This document shows, in pieces, positions 8,490-16,087 of a stretch of 27,322 bases of DNA. A program made the translations under genes and the position numbers. Below the pieces are notes generated by a model, which did not search any database, was not told the DNA's origin, and worked only from the letters and a program-made list of their open reading frames with translations. The stretch covers positions 1-27,322 of the forward strand of contig UQLN01000059.1 of assembly GCA_900541965.1 (NCBI GenBank), read 5' to 3'. The DNA comes from an uncultured Parabacteroides sp. GTDB lineage: Bacteria > Bacteroidota > Bacteroidia > Bacteroidales > Tannerellaceae. Within the stretch, counting starts at the first letter, position 1. Each line of letters starts with the position of its first letter.

Positions 8490-9491
8490 CTATGCCCCTG
8501 CATAAATAAGGAAGCCCAAGCCGATAATGAATAAAATAAACATACCCATATTCAGTTGGTTTGACACCTTTGGTGCTCCTTTAAATTCTTTCCAGATTAA
8601 TATTCCCCATAGAGCGGAAACCAGCGTGGCGCCTTGTCCCAGTCCATATGAGATGGCTGCTCCTGCCTTTTCGGAAGCAATCATGCTGAATGATTGTCCG
8701 ATACACCAGATAACCCCGCCTAAAATACCAACCATATGTGTGCTTAGATTTCCTTTGAAATAACCGGATATGGAGACAGGTTCTCCTTCTACCGGGCGTT
8801 TCATCGCAATCGTGTTGAATATGAAATTGCTGGCGAATACACCTAAAGAGAAGATAAATACGGCAGTATAGGGAGTTAGTTTTCCCGGAGCCGGATTGGC
8901 AAAGTTTCCCAGGTCCATTGAAGCGGCAACAAAGCGGTAGAAGAATGCCATGATAATACCGGCGGCGATGGAAATAAGGATACCTTTGCCTGATACCTTT
9001 TTCGACCCTACCAATGCTTTTTTGTATGCCAGCCCGTTCAGTATAATGGCTATAGTGATAAATACAACGCCGATAAATATATACATCGGTTCCCCCTTTG
9101 CCGATCCGAAGTAGTTAACAAGAACACCGAGTACCAGTGCCAAGCCTATGCCGACAGGGAATGCAACCGACATGCCGCAAATAGCTATTGCCGCCGACAA
9201 TAAAATATTGGCAGCATTGAATACGATACCGCCGAAGAAGGCGCTTCCCATATTCATACAGTCGGCCTGTGCCAGATTCGCCAAAAAGCTTTGTCCTTCT
9301 GCTCCCGTACTTCCTAACGTAAAAGCGGAAAGGATGGAGAAGAGCAATACCCCGATTACATAATCCCAATAAAAAAATTCATACCTCCATGTTTTGGAAG
9401 CGAGCTTCTGTGTGTTTCCCCACGAGCCCCAACAAAGCATGGTGACCACACAGAAAGCGATTGCCAATGGATAATTTTGTACGATAAACAT
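8490..9491 (-). CDS. GRP/DMT-type sugar permease, probable ribose uptake
   Basis: This is a 333-residue inner-membrane protein with about ten hydrophobic segments, starting inside the first one (PLAIAFCVVTMLCWGSWGNTQ). The aromatic Gly-rich start CWGSWGN, the mid-protein loop KKVSGKGILISIAAGI and the closing SALWGILIWKEFKGAP resemble the GRP sugar-transporter branch of the drug/metabolite transporter superfamily (RhaT/RbsU-like). Substrate is not readable from sequence. Because it is the last gene of an operon with ribokinase, a nucleoside hydrolase and an ADP-ribosylglycohydrolase-like protein, ribose is the best inference; a nucleoside is the main alternative. It starts 8 bases after the nucleoside hydrolase stop, so it is co-transcribed. 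No clear terminator was found downstream. Confidence 0.8.
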   Translation of the reverse strand: MFIVQNYPLAIAFCVVTMLCWGSWGNTQKLASKTWRYEFFYWDYVIGVLLFSILSAFTLGSTGAEGQSFLANLAQADCMNMGSAFFGGIVFNAANILLSAAIAICGMSVAFPVGIGLALVLGVLVNYFGSAKGEPMYIFIGVVFITIAIILNGLAYKKALVGSKKVSGKGILISIAAGIIMAFFYRFVAASMDLGNFANPAPGKLTPYTAVFIFSLGVFASNFIFNTIAMKRPVEGEPVSISGYFKGNLSTHMVGILGGVIWCIGQSFSMIASEKAGAAISYGLGQGATLVSALWGILIWKEFKGAPKVSNQLNMGMFILFIIGLGFLIYAGA

Positions 9492-9499
9492 AGCTTTCT

Positions 9500-10516
9500 C
9501 TATTTATTTAATGGTTGATGCATCATATAATTTTCTAATAAAGCAGCCACTTCTTGATGCGGCATTTTTTCAATCAGGCGAAGGTCTTTCCCTTTTTCGT
9601 TAGGTTCCCAGTCGTTGTTTCCCTCTTCATCCACGACTTTGAATGTACCCCGTTCTGCCGTATAATAAGGTTCATATCCCTTGATGGCAACCAATACGGC
9701 TGTTTGGTCCCAACTCATACGTCCGTCGGGGTCTCCTTCGGCGAAGCTGAGGGCATAGGCTTCTTTTACCGGATCGTTTTCGGTATTCATTTGTACCAGT
9801 TTTTTACCTGTAAGGACTACATTTCCGATTTCCCAACCGCTGAATATAATTTCAGTAGGCCATTGTTCTGCCACAATGCGCGACGAGGCTGCATCACAAA
9901 AAACGTTGAACTCTTTGCCTTTAGGGAAAACACCGGCCATGGATACTAAATGGTTTACTTTTTTTGCAACCAGGTCCTTGCCGTTAAGAGGGCAGTATTC
10001 ATCTCCTTCGGATTGCAATAAGTTACTCAGGTTGGTGAAGAAACCTATCGTACAAATTACAACGCTATTATCCGGTTGGGAACTGAGTACCTTGCGATAT
10101 ACTTTAACCGCATCGGTTGCATCGGATGTCTTTGCTGTCTTATGCGGATATTTGGCAGGTAAAACATCTGTCCATTTTGTTTTATGCCAGGTCGTCAGTG
10201 ATACGCCATTTTTACTTTTCGGAGCACCCACAGGAATATCAGGGCGCTTAAAGTAGGTGTTCAACACTTCGATACAAGGAATCACCCTTTCGTCACAGTT
10301 TGAGGATACGGTAGCAAGAATATTGACCTCTCCGCTGTCCGCCAATGCGTGCATAACGGCAAAGGCTCCGACGTCATCGTAGTCGGGACCTAAATCCGTA
10401 TCGAGAATTAAGTTGACGGATTGGGTATTCTCTTCATTAAATCCGTTTTTAACCGTTTTTCCTGTGCAGGCAGCTAAGAACAGGACTGTACAAATTAAAG
10501 GAAGAAATTTATTCAT
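9500..10516 (-). CDS. Nucleoside hydrolase lipoprotein
   Basis: The protein splits the N-glycosidic bond of ribonucleosides to give ribose and free base. It has 338 residues. A lipoprotein signal with lipobox LAAC (Cys17) places it in the envelope, unlike the better-known cytoplasmic hydrolases. The Ca-binding motif appears as LDTDLGPDYDDVGAF (38-52), a variant of the usual DTDPGxDDA with one extra residue. EFNVFCDAASS (202-212) matches the substrate-binding EFN...D segment, and WDQTA (Asp270) supplies the C-terminal Asp. It lies between the ADP-ribosylglycohydrolase-like gene (20-base gap) and the permease (8-base gap), which suggests that the ribose it frees is imported. Base preference cannot be told. 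Confidence 0.85.
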   Translation of the reverse strand: MNKFLPLICTVLFLAACTGKTVKNGFNEENTQSVNLILDTDLGPDYDDVGAFAVMHALADSGEVNILATVSSNCDERVIPCIEVLNTYFKRPDIPVGAPKSKNGVSLTTWHKTKWTDVLPAKYPHKTAKTSDATDAVKVYRKVLSSQPDNSVVICTIGFFTNLSNLLQSEGDEYCPLNGKDLVAKKVNHLVSMAGVFPKGKEFNVFCDAASSRIVAEQWPTEIIFSGWEIGNVVLTGKKLVQMNTENDPVKEAYALSFAEGDPDGRMSWDQTAVLVAIKGYEPYYTAERGTFKVVDEEGNNDWEPNEKGKDLRLIEKMPHQEVAALLENYMMHQPLNK

Positions 10517-10536
10517 GGTATTAAATTTTTAGATGT

Positions 10537-12093
10537 TTAATCATTATGACGGTCTGCGACATTTTCCGGCATGTCGGAATATACTAAAGCATCATTGAAT
10601 TTTACGGAAGCATTGGAAACCGGGTTCAGCCATTTAAAGGTGAATACATGTTCGCCTTTAGGTATCCTGTATTTCCAAAACAACTCATTACGGCGTTTGA
10701 GATAGGATGCAGGGAGATTGGCTGTTTCCGTTAATTCCCCATCCATATACATTTCTACTTTTGCCACATATTTATCGTCAGGACATTGGACGAAGCCTTT
10801 AAACACAACACCGGTTCCGGTTGTTTTAACTTCTTGTACATCCTGAATTTCTTTATACAGATTGATACGCTCAATAGGGTAGAGCCCTTCGAATGATTTT
10901 TCGTAACGGACAGGGACAGGGTGTTGGCAAATAATGGTAATTTCCTGCCCGTTTATTGTTCCTCCATTGCGTCCTATCATTTGCAATGCATGGTTGAAAC
11001 TCATTTGGTACGCTTTTTTCAATGAGATATCTGTGTAGGCGAGATTCATATCCTCAACCTCTTTCAGGTTATCCAACCAACGGTCCGGTATCAGGTTGTA
11101 GCCTAAAATCGTGCCAAGGATACCGGCTGCAGAAGCCGGGTTGCAATCTGAATCTTGTCCGCAACGGGTTGCAATGTCCATCGTTTTATAAAAATCTCCT
11201 TCTCCATACAATAATCCGATCAGAATATAGGCACTGTTGATGACCGCATCGATGCTGAAAGGCATGAATACGCCATCCGGGCAACCAACTTCTTCCGTCC
11301 ATTTCCTTTCACATTCAAACCAGGTCCTTTTCCAGTCGTCCGGAAATTCTTTGTGCCACCGGATAACATCACTCATACACTGGTAATAATTACTTTTCTC
11401 GGGTATTGTTTTCAATGCTTCCGTAACAATAAATTCAATATCATCGGAAATGAAGGCGAGTGAGTACATGGCGCCTATATACACGCCTCCGTACCAACCG
11501 TCTCCATAGGTCATAATATGTCCGATTTTATCTGATATTTCGGAGGCTGTATTGGGCATGCCCGGCGACATAAGCCCGGCATAATCTGCTTCAATCTGGT
11601 AATCCAGGTCGTCGGCATGCGGATTGTTCAGCCAATGTCCGGAAGCGGGAGGCATAAGTCCTTGCAGGATATTGTAGCGTGCCGCCTGGTTTGCATGCCA
11701 TAAAGTGTAACCGGCGTTGGCAAAGGCTACGGCGAAAGAGTCGGCTGGTGCATCCAGCCCGAGACGGTCGAACACATTTACAAAAGTAAGGTCCATGTAG
11801 ACGTCATCATAAAGTCCGGGAGCATGTTCGTACCACCATTTGATGTAATGGTCCGGCCATAGGATAGGGACATAATCCTGTATGATAGTACCGTTATATT
11901 TAAACTCGGTAGGTCCGCCGTATGTGCAGCCGATGGTTTGTCCTGCCCAACCTCCCTTAATCTTATCCATCAGCCGCTCTCCTGTGATAAGAAAGGTTTT
12001 CCGGGCGGGTTCTTTTATTTTCTTTGTCGGCGAGGAACAGGAACCACTCAACATTAAAGTGATAGCTGCCGCAATCCAGATCGTGTTTTTCAT
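10537..12093 (-). CDS. ADP-ribosylglycohydrolase-family lipoprotein
   Basis: The 518-residue protein starts with a lipoprotein signal ending in LSGSC (Cys19), so it should be membrane-anchored outside the cytoplasm. Residues 35-335 have the ADP-ribosylglycohydrolase fold signatures. These are KIKGGWAGQTIGCTYGG at the N-side, the metal-binding cluster YDDVYMDLTF (Asp96, Asp97, Asp101), and RCGQDSDCNPASAAGILG (Asp314, Asp316), which corresponds to the classical GGDTDTxAAxxG helix. Residues of about 370-518 form a separate beta-rich domain, possibly a carbohydrate-binding or Ig-like module. Many members of this family hydrolyse ADP-ribosyl bonds, but some act on other ribosides. With a nucleoside hydrolase and ribokinase as neighbours, a ribose-releasing role is likely; the true substrate is unknown. 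Confidence 0.8.
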   Translation of the reverse strand: MKNTIWIAAAITLMLSGSCSSPTKKIKEPARKTFLITGERLMDKIKGGWAGQTIGCTYGGPTEFKYNGTIIQDYVPILWPDHYIKWWYEHAPGLYDDVYMDLTFVNVFDRLGLDAPADSFAVAFANAGYTLWHANQAARYNILQGLMPPASGHWLNNPHADDLDYQIEADYAGLMSPGMPNTASEISDKIGHIMTYGDGWYGGVYIGAMYSLAFISDDIEFIVTEALKTIPEKSNYYQCMSDVIRWHKEFPDDWKRTWFECERKWTEEVGCPDGVFMPFSIDAVINSAYILIGLLYGEGDFYKTMDIATRCGQDSDCNPASAAGILGTILGYNLIPDRWLDNLKEVEDMNLAYTDISLKKAYQMSFNHALQMIGRNGGTINGQEITIICQHPVPVRYEKSFEGLYPIERINLYKEIQDVQEVKTTGTGVVFKGFVQCPDDKYVAKVEMYMDGELTETANLPASYLKRRNELFWKYRIPKGEHVFTFKWLNPVSNASVKFNDALVYSDMPENVADRHND

Positions 12094-12113
12094 AATAATA
12101 TGTATTTATAGGG

Positions 12114-13040
12114 TTAGAATATATCTACTTCGTTCCGGTAAGGAACGGAGGATTGTGCACCTACCCGTGTGACGGATATGGCGGATGCTTTGCAGGCGAA
12201 GCGTACGGCTTCCGGCAGGCTGCGTCCTTCGGATAAAGCAACAGTCAGGGCGCCATTGAATACGTCGCCGGCGGCTGTTGTATCAACCGCCTCTACCTTC
12301 AGTGCCGGTACCATTTCCACATTCTTGTCACAATAAGCCAAAGCTCCTTTTGAACCGAGGGTAATGATTACATTTTGGACTCCCATACCTACCAGAACCT
12401 TTGCCGCTTCGATGGCAGATGCTTCGTCCGTTATTTTTATTCCGGAAATCATTTCGGCTTCCGTTTCATTGGGTGTTATCATATAAAGGTGCTTCAGAAG
12501 GGAAGGAGACAACGGATGAGCCGGAGCCGGATTTAAAATTACTTTCTTTCCAAGGCGATGCCCTTGCTCTGCAACATATTCCACTGTTTCCATGGGAATT
12601 TCGAGTTGCATCAGTATCAGGTCGGCTTCCGCGATAGCTTCGTCTGCTTTATTCAGATCGGATGGTAATAAATTGGCATTGGCTCCTGAAGCGACGACAA
12701 TACAGTTTTCTGCGTTTTCGTCGACAGTGATTAATGCAACTCCGGAAGGATGTTCGGAATCCGAAAAAATATAGGATGTATTGATTCCTTCTTCTTCAAA
12801 AAGTTGTTGGGACTGGTGGCCGAAAATATCACTGCCTGTTTTACATATAAAAGTAACCTGCCCGCCCAGGCGTGCTATAGTAACAGCTTGATTAGCTCCT
12901 TTCCCTCCCGGATTCATAAAGAAGGAACCTCCTAAGATCGTCTCTCCCGGACGTGGCAAATGACGGGCTTTGATTACCATATCCGTATTGCTGCTGCCTA
13001 CTACCAGGATTTTTCTCCCTGCTGTTTGAGTCGTTTCCAT
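12114..13040 (-). CDS. rbsK: Ribokinase (PfkB family)
   Basis: This cytoplasmic sugar kinase phosphorylates ribose at O5, feeding it to the pentose phosphate pathway. The 308-residue length is typical. It has the substrate-binding GGKGANQA motif (45-52), SGVALITVDENAEN in the lid/adenosine region, and the C-terminal PfkB signature DTTAAGDVFNGAL (253-265) with catalytic Asp259. The Ala in place of the first Gly of GAGD is usual for ribokinases. It is the first gene of the minus-strand operon; the next gene starts 20 bases after its stop. Other PfkB sugar kinases cannot be fully ruled out, but context and motifs both favour ribose. Confidence 0.9.
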   Translation of the reverse strand: METTQTAGRKILVVGSSNTDMVIKARHLPRPGETILGGSFFMNPGGKGANQAVTIARLGGQVTFICKTGSDIFGHQSQQLFEEEGINTSYIFSDSEHPSGVALITVDENAENCIVVASGANANLLPSDLNKADEAIAEADLILMQLEIPMETVEYVAEQGHRLGKKVILNPAPAHPLSPSLLKHLYMITPNETEAEMISGIKITDEASAIEAAKVLVGMGVQNVIITLGSKGALAYCDKNVEMVPALKVEAVDTTAAGDVFNGALTVALSEGRSLPEAVRFACKASAISVTRVGAQSSVPYRNEVDIF

Positions 13041-13082
13041 GTCGGTTTTTTATATAAATTAAGTGTTTACAATGAAGTAGTG

Positions 13083-13090
13083 CAAATATA
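13083..13090 (-). promoter_or_regulatory. Likely -7 element of the riboside operon
   Basis: On the minus strand this reads TATATTTG (TAnnTTTG), 42 bases before the rbsK start codon. No TTTG at the -33 distance was seen. It lies back to back with the promoter of the divergent gene at 13203. Confidence 0.45.
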
Positions 13091-13124
13091 GATTTATAAA
13101 ATGAATCCTTTTATGTATAATTTA

Positions 13125-13156
13125 TTTGTAAAGATAAACCTAAATCGATAGATTTA
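13125..13156 (+). promoter_or_regulatory. Promoter of the divergent helical-protein gene
   Basis: TTTG (13125-13128) is followed after exactly 20 bases by TAGATTTA (13149-13156), a one-mismatch TAnnTTTG. Both the boxes and their spacing fit the Bacteroidetes -33/-7 pattern. The start codon follows 46 bases after the -7 box. Confidence 0.55.
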
Positions 13157-13202
13157 CATTCTATAAATAAGATAATGTCATAAAAATCAATAAAGTATAT
13201 TT

Positions 13203-14729
13203 ATGAAAACATCCACAATCCCAGAGCAGTTAGTCCTGCTTGTACGGTCGTTGACCAAGGCAGAAAAACGTTATTTCCGTTTATATACGGGTATTCAAAG
13301 CGGGGAGAAGAATTACATGATCCTTTTTGATTTAATAAACAGCGAACTTTCACCGGATGAGATTTATGAGCGATATTGCCACCAACTGGATGGTAAAGGA
13401 CTGGAAATGGCAACCAAACATTTATATCGTGTAGTGTTGGATTGTCTGGAACATTTACGGGATAAACAAGATATGCAGGCTGCTATTTTCAGTGCTATTA
13501 CAAAAGCCGATATATTATTTGAACGTTCCTTGTTTGATGCTGCCTTTGTTGAACTCGAGAAAGCGAAAAGGCTTGCTTTAGCCAGCGAGAATGACCCGTT
13601 ACAACTGCTTATCCGCCGGACTGAATTGAAATACCTCGGTGCTTTGGGATTTGAAGGGCTTAGCGAACGGGAACTGGTAAGCAAACAGATGAAGATTCAC
13701 GATATAATGAAATATTCCCGTAATGTCAACCTGCATCTGCAATTATATGATATTCTGAAATATCGCATAGCCTATAAGGGGTATGCCCGTTCCGAGAAAC
13801 AAAAAGGGGATTTGAACGATTTAGTGTTGAGCGAACTGAACCTGATAGCCAACAGTTCTTATAAAGGGTTTGAGGCGAGGAAGCTGCACCTCCTGTTCCA
13901 GGCGACTTATTATCTGAATACAGGCAATTATAAATCGGCTATCCGTTTCTATAAAGAACTCATTACCCTGTTTGAAACAAACCGGCATCTCATTCAGAAC
14001 CCTCCGCTTTATTATTTAAGTGCGATACAAGGGGTGGTGGATAGTTTGCACATTGCTGGTCTATACGATGAAATGCCTTACTTTATTTCTTGTCTGGAGG
14101 ATATTACAAAAGGGGATTATCCCATAGGGTTTATACTTGAAGTTCATGCCATGGTTTATTTGTATAAGTTTTCTGCATTACTGAATACTGGCTGTTTTGA
14201 AGAGGCTCTTCATTGGATGGAAAGTAAAGAGGAAGACCTTTTTAAGAAAATCTCCCAGCTCGGTTTGGAAACGCAGTTAAAGCTTAACCTGACCTTGCCT
14301 ATCCTGTATCTCTGTCTGGGCGACATTAACCGGGCACGGAAAAGCATGAAGAATATCTTTGGTTCGGGTAAGCTATACCATACGTTTTCTTCTTATAAAA
14401 TAGCCCGGTTGATAAATTTGTTGGTTCAGGCAGAGTCGGGCAATTATGATTTCTTTGAGAATGAAATCAACTCTATCAAACGTAATATCCGTTACGAGAA
14501 ACAAACGTACCGGACGGAAAAATTGCTGTTTCGCTTTATCAAGGCATATCCGCTGCCTGTTTACCGGAAATCTAAGGAGAAGCTGTGGCAGCAATTCCGT
14601 AAGGAGATTATTCCGGTCAGACAGGATAAGTATGAACGTCAGCTATTGAAAACATTCGATATGCTGGCTTATATAGAAAGTAAGCTGACGGATAGGCCAT
14701 TGTCCGAAGTCATGGTTTCACCTACCTGA
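13203..14729 (+). CDS. Helical-repeat protein of unknown function
   Basis: This is a 508-residue soluble protein with no signal peptide or membrane segment. It appears almost wholly alpha-helical. The N-terminus carries a striking basic motif, LVRSLTKAEKRYFRLY (residues 13-28), which I recall as typical of a Bacteroidetes family without known function. The rest shows TPR-like helix pairs, for example TYYLNTGNYKSAIRFYKELI near 240-260 and ALLNTGCFEEALHWME near 325-340. A scaffold or regulatory adaptor is possible, but nothing catalytic can be seen. It has its own promoter, is divergent from the riboside operon, and its stop overlaps the 3' end of queE by 8 bases on the opposite strand. Confidence 0.75.
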   Translation: MKTSTIPEQLVLLVRSLTKAEKRYFRLYTGIQSGEKNYMILFDLINSELSPDEIYERYCHQLDGKGLEMATKHLYRVVLDCLEHLRDKQDMQAAIFSAITKADILFERSLFDAAFVELEKAKRLALASENDPLQLLIRRTELKYLGALGFEGLSERELVSKQMKIHDIMKYSRNVNLHLQLYDILKYRIAYKGYARSEKQKGDLNDLVLSELNLIANSSYKGFEARKLHLLFQATYYLNTGNYKSAIRFYKELITLFETNRHLIQNPPLYYLSAIQGVVDSLHIAGLYDEMPYFISCLEDITKGDYPIGFILEVHAMVYLYKFSALLNTGCFEEALHWMESKEEDLFKKISQLGLETQLKLNLTLPILYLCLGDINRARKSMKNIFGSGKLYHTFSSYKIARLINLLVQAESGNYDFFENEINSIKRNIRYEKQTYRTEKLLFRFIKAYPLPVYRKSKEKLWQQFRKEIIPVRQDKYERQLLKTFDMLAYIESKLTDRPLSEVMVSPT

Positions 14730-15267
14730 TGTCAATCAGTTTATGGGTTTGCAAGCTGAGGCGCCATTCGGGATGACAGAGGATATAATCGACCACCTCT
14801 TCCGTATTTGAGCAGGAGCAAGGTTGTAGGAAATGCCAGTCCGCCTTTAAAGCTGCATAAGCTGATAAATCTTGTCCGGTGTAAACTACTTTCACCTCAT
14901 CGATATGTTGCAAACGGACGGGAGCTCCTTCTTTGGGGGAACAAGTAATCCAGTCGATACCGGAAGGAAGCGGATGGGTTCCGTTTGTCTCTATACATAT
15001 ATATTTACCTGCCTTATGCAGTAATTCGATAAGAGTGTCATCTATCTGGAGAGAGGGTTCGCCTCCTGTCAGGATAACTGTATTTGCAGGAAAAGAAGAA
15101 ACCGCCTCTATAATCTCATTGTCGGACATATGCGTGCCTTCTTCATGTTTCGTATCGCAGAAGCTGCATTTTAAATTGCAGCCGGAGAACCGTATGAATA
15201 CGGCAGGTGTCCCGCTATGATAGCCTTCTCCCTGAAGGCTGTAGAATATCTCGTTAATCTTTTTCAT
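14722..15267 (-). CDS. queE: 7-carboxy-7-deazaguanine synthase (radical SAM)
   Basis: This radical SAM enzyme converts 6-carboxytetrahydropterin to 7-carboxy-7-deazaguanine in the preQ0/queuosine pathway. The 181-residue protein has the family opening INEIFYSLQGEGYHSGTPA and the iron-sulphur motif CNLKCSFC (Cys30, Cys34, Cys37; CxxxCxxC). ILTGGEPSLQ and IETNGT, SAM- and substrate-binding parts, are also present. Its start overlaps the end of queD by 14 bases, so the two are translationally linked. It is slightly shorter than many QueE proteins but has every expected block. The stop overlaps the convergent gene by 8 bases. queC and queF are not in this window. Confidence 0.92.
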   Translation of the reverse strand: MKKINEIFYSLQGEGYHSGTPAVFIRFSGCNLKCSFCDTKHEEGTHMSDNEIIEAVSSFPANTVILTGGEPSLQIDDTLIELLHKAGKYICIETNGTHPLPSGIDWITCSPKEGAPVRLQHIDEVKVVYTGQDLSAYAALKADWHFLQPCSCSNTEEVVDYILCHPEWRLSLQTHKLIDIR

Positions 15268-15586
15268 AGATGGCGGTATTTCCTTCGGATTCTTTTACTT
15301 CCACTTTGTAGCAGGTAGGCAACTGGTCGCATATCCACTTTGCTATATTTTCTGCGGTAGGGTTGAATGGTAACACATCGTTTAGGTTTTTGTGGTCGAG
15401 TTGACCTTTCACTACTTGTTTGATGTGGCTGAAGTCGATAACCATTCCATCGGCATTCAATTCCCTGGAACGGCAGTAAACGGTAATAATCCAGTTGTGA
15501 CCATGCAGATTTTCGCATTTACTGGGATAAGAGAGCGACAGGCTGTGAGCAGCCGAAATCTCCATTTGTTTGATAACGGTATACAT
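15254..15586 (-). CDS. queD: 6-carboxytetrahydropterin synthase
   Basis: The enzyme converts dihydroneopterin triphosphate to 6-carboxytetrahydropterin, the step before QueE. From the chosen ATG it has 110 residues. Zinc ligands are visible as His14 (AAHSL) and His28/His30 (LHGHNW), with catalytic Cys24 just before. DFSHIK and LDHKNLND give the usual T-fold active-site blocks, and the conserved Glu lies in the C-terminal VEVKESEGN. The open frame continues upstream to 15628, but the added 14 residues do not resemble the family, and MYTVIKQMEISAAH is the expected N-terminus. It leads a two-gene queDE unit. Confidence 0.92.
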   Translation of the reverse strand: MYTVIKQMEISAAHSLSLSYPSKCENLHGHNWIITVYCRSRELNADGMVIDFSHIKQVVKGQLDHKNLNDVLPFNPTAENIAKWICDQLPTCYKVEVKESEGNTAIYEKD

Positions 15587-15642
15587 ATTTATTGAAATAA
15601 TTAATAAAAGATGGGTACCTGATGTCACCTCGGTACATGTTG

Positions 15643-15650
15643 CAAATTTA
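15643..15650 (-). promoter_or_regulatory. Likely -7 element of queDE
   Basis: On the minus strand this reads TAAATTTG (TAnnTTTG), 56 bases before the queD start. The surroundings are AT-rich, so a chance match is possible. Confidence 0.35.
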
Positions 15651-15942
15651 ATGCTTTTTTATGGGTATCTTCTTTTTTGTATGTGTATTGAAATATTAAA
15701 AAATGAATAACGTGTTTGCAAGTCTTATAAACTATATCTTTAATGCGATTTGATTGAAAAAAGCAACAATCTTGTAGGTAAATGAAATATTTTGCCTTAA
15801 TTTGCTTCAAAATCAAATAGATTTGATGTTTTTTCTTATAAGTCCTGATATTTAATCGGTGGAGTAATATTGTTAAAAAATAGAAGAAGCTGCAAATAAG
15901 TTTCGATAACTTTAAAAATATGTTGTAGAATATCTTTTTTTA
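15651..15942. other. AT-rich intergenic stretch, no gene seen
   Basis: About 290 bases with no convincing coding frame. It holds a short palindrome, ATCAAATAGATTTGAT (15812-15827), followed by GTTTTTT, which could be a weak terminator. Nothing else stood out before the orphan promoter at 15943. Confidence 0.5.
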
Positions 15943-15974
15943 TTTGCCCAGTCTTCCAAAATGCTTCATCTTTG
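15943..15974 (+). promoter_or_regulatory. Orphan plus-strand promoter
   Basis: TTTG (15943-15946), a 20-base spacer, then CATCTTTG followed by C (15967-15975) fits the Bacteroidetes TTTG-N19-21-TAnnTTTG(C) pattern with one mismatch. It points into a gene-free stretch between two minus-strand genes. Confidence 0.6.
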
Positions 15975-15980
15975 CACGCA

Positions 15981-16066
15981 GATAACCTAAACAATCTTTT
16001 TGCCTTAAAGACTAATACCTATTAAACCTATAAAGAGGGCCTTTGAGAAAAGGCCCTCTTTATTAT
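15981..16066 (+). ncRNA. Candidate small RNA, about 85 nt
   Basis: A promoter ends at 15974, and a strong hairpin terminator occupies 16032-16061. Between them there is no ATG, and no protein-coding gene on this strand starts nearby. The expected transcript would therefore be about 85 nt: a roughly 50-nt unstructured A/C/T-rich 5' part with open single-stranded runs such as CCTAAACAATC, and a GC-rich 3' hairpin. This layout is that of a trans-acting small RNA. The exact 5' end is an estimate. I did not recognise an Rfam family. Confidence 0.55.
16032..16066. terminator. Strong hairpin terminator, perhaps two-way
   Basis: A perfect 13-bp stem, AAAGAGGGCCTTT (16032-16044) with AAAGGCCCTCTTT (16049-16061), has a GAGA loop. 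T-rich bases follow on the plus strand. On the minus strand the stem ends in TTT, so it may also stop transcription from the gene ending at 16088. Confidence 0.85.
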
Positions 16067-16087
16067 TTTACAAACCAGATGATAAAT

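Noticed and set aside
15812..15834. Terminator at ATCAAATAGATTTGAT followed by a T-run
   Set aside because: The stem is short and almost all A-T pairs, so it is too weak to call with confidence.
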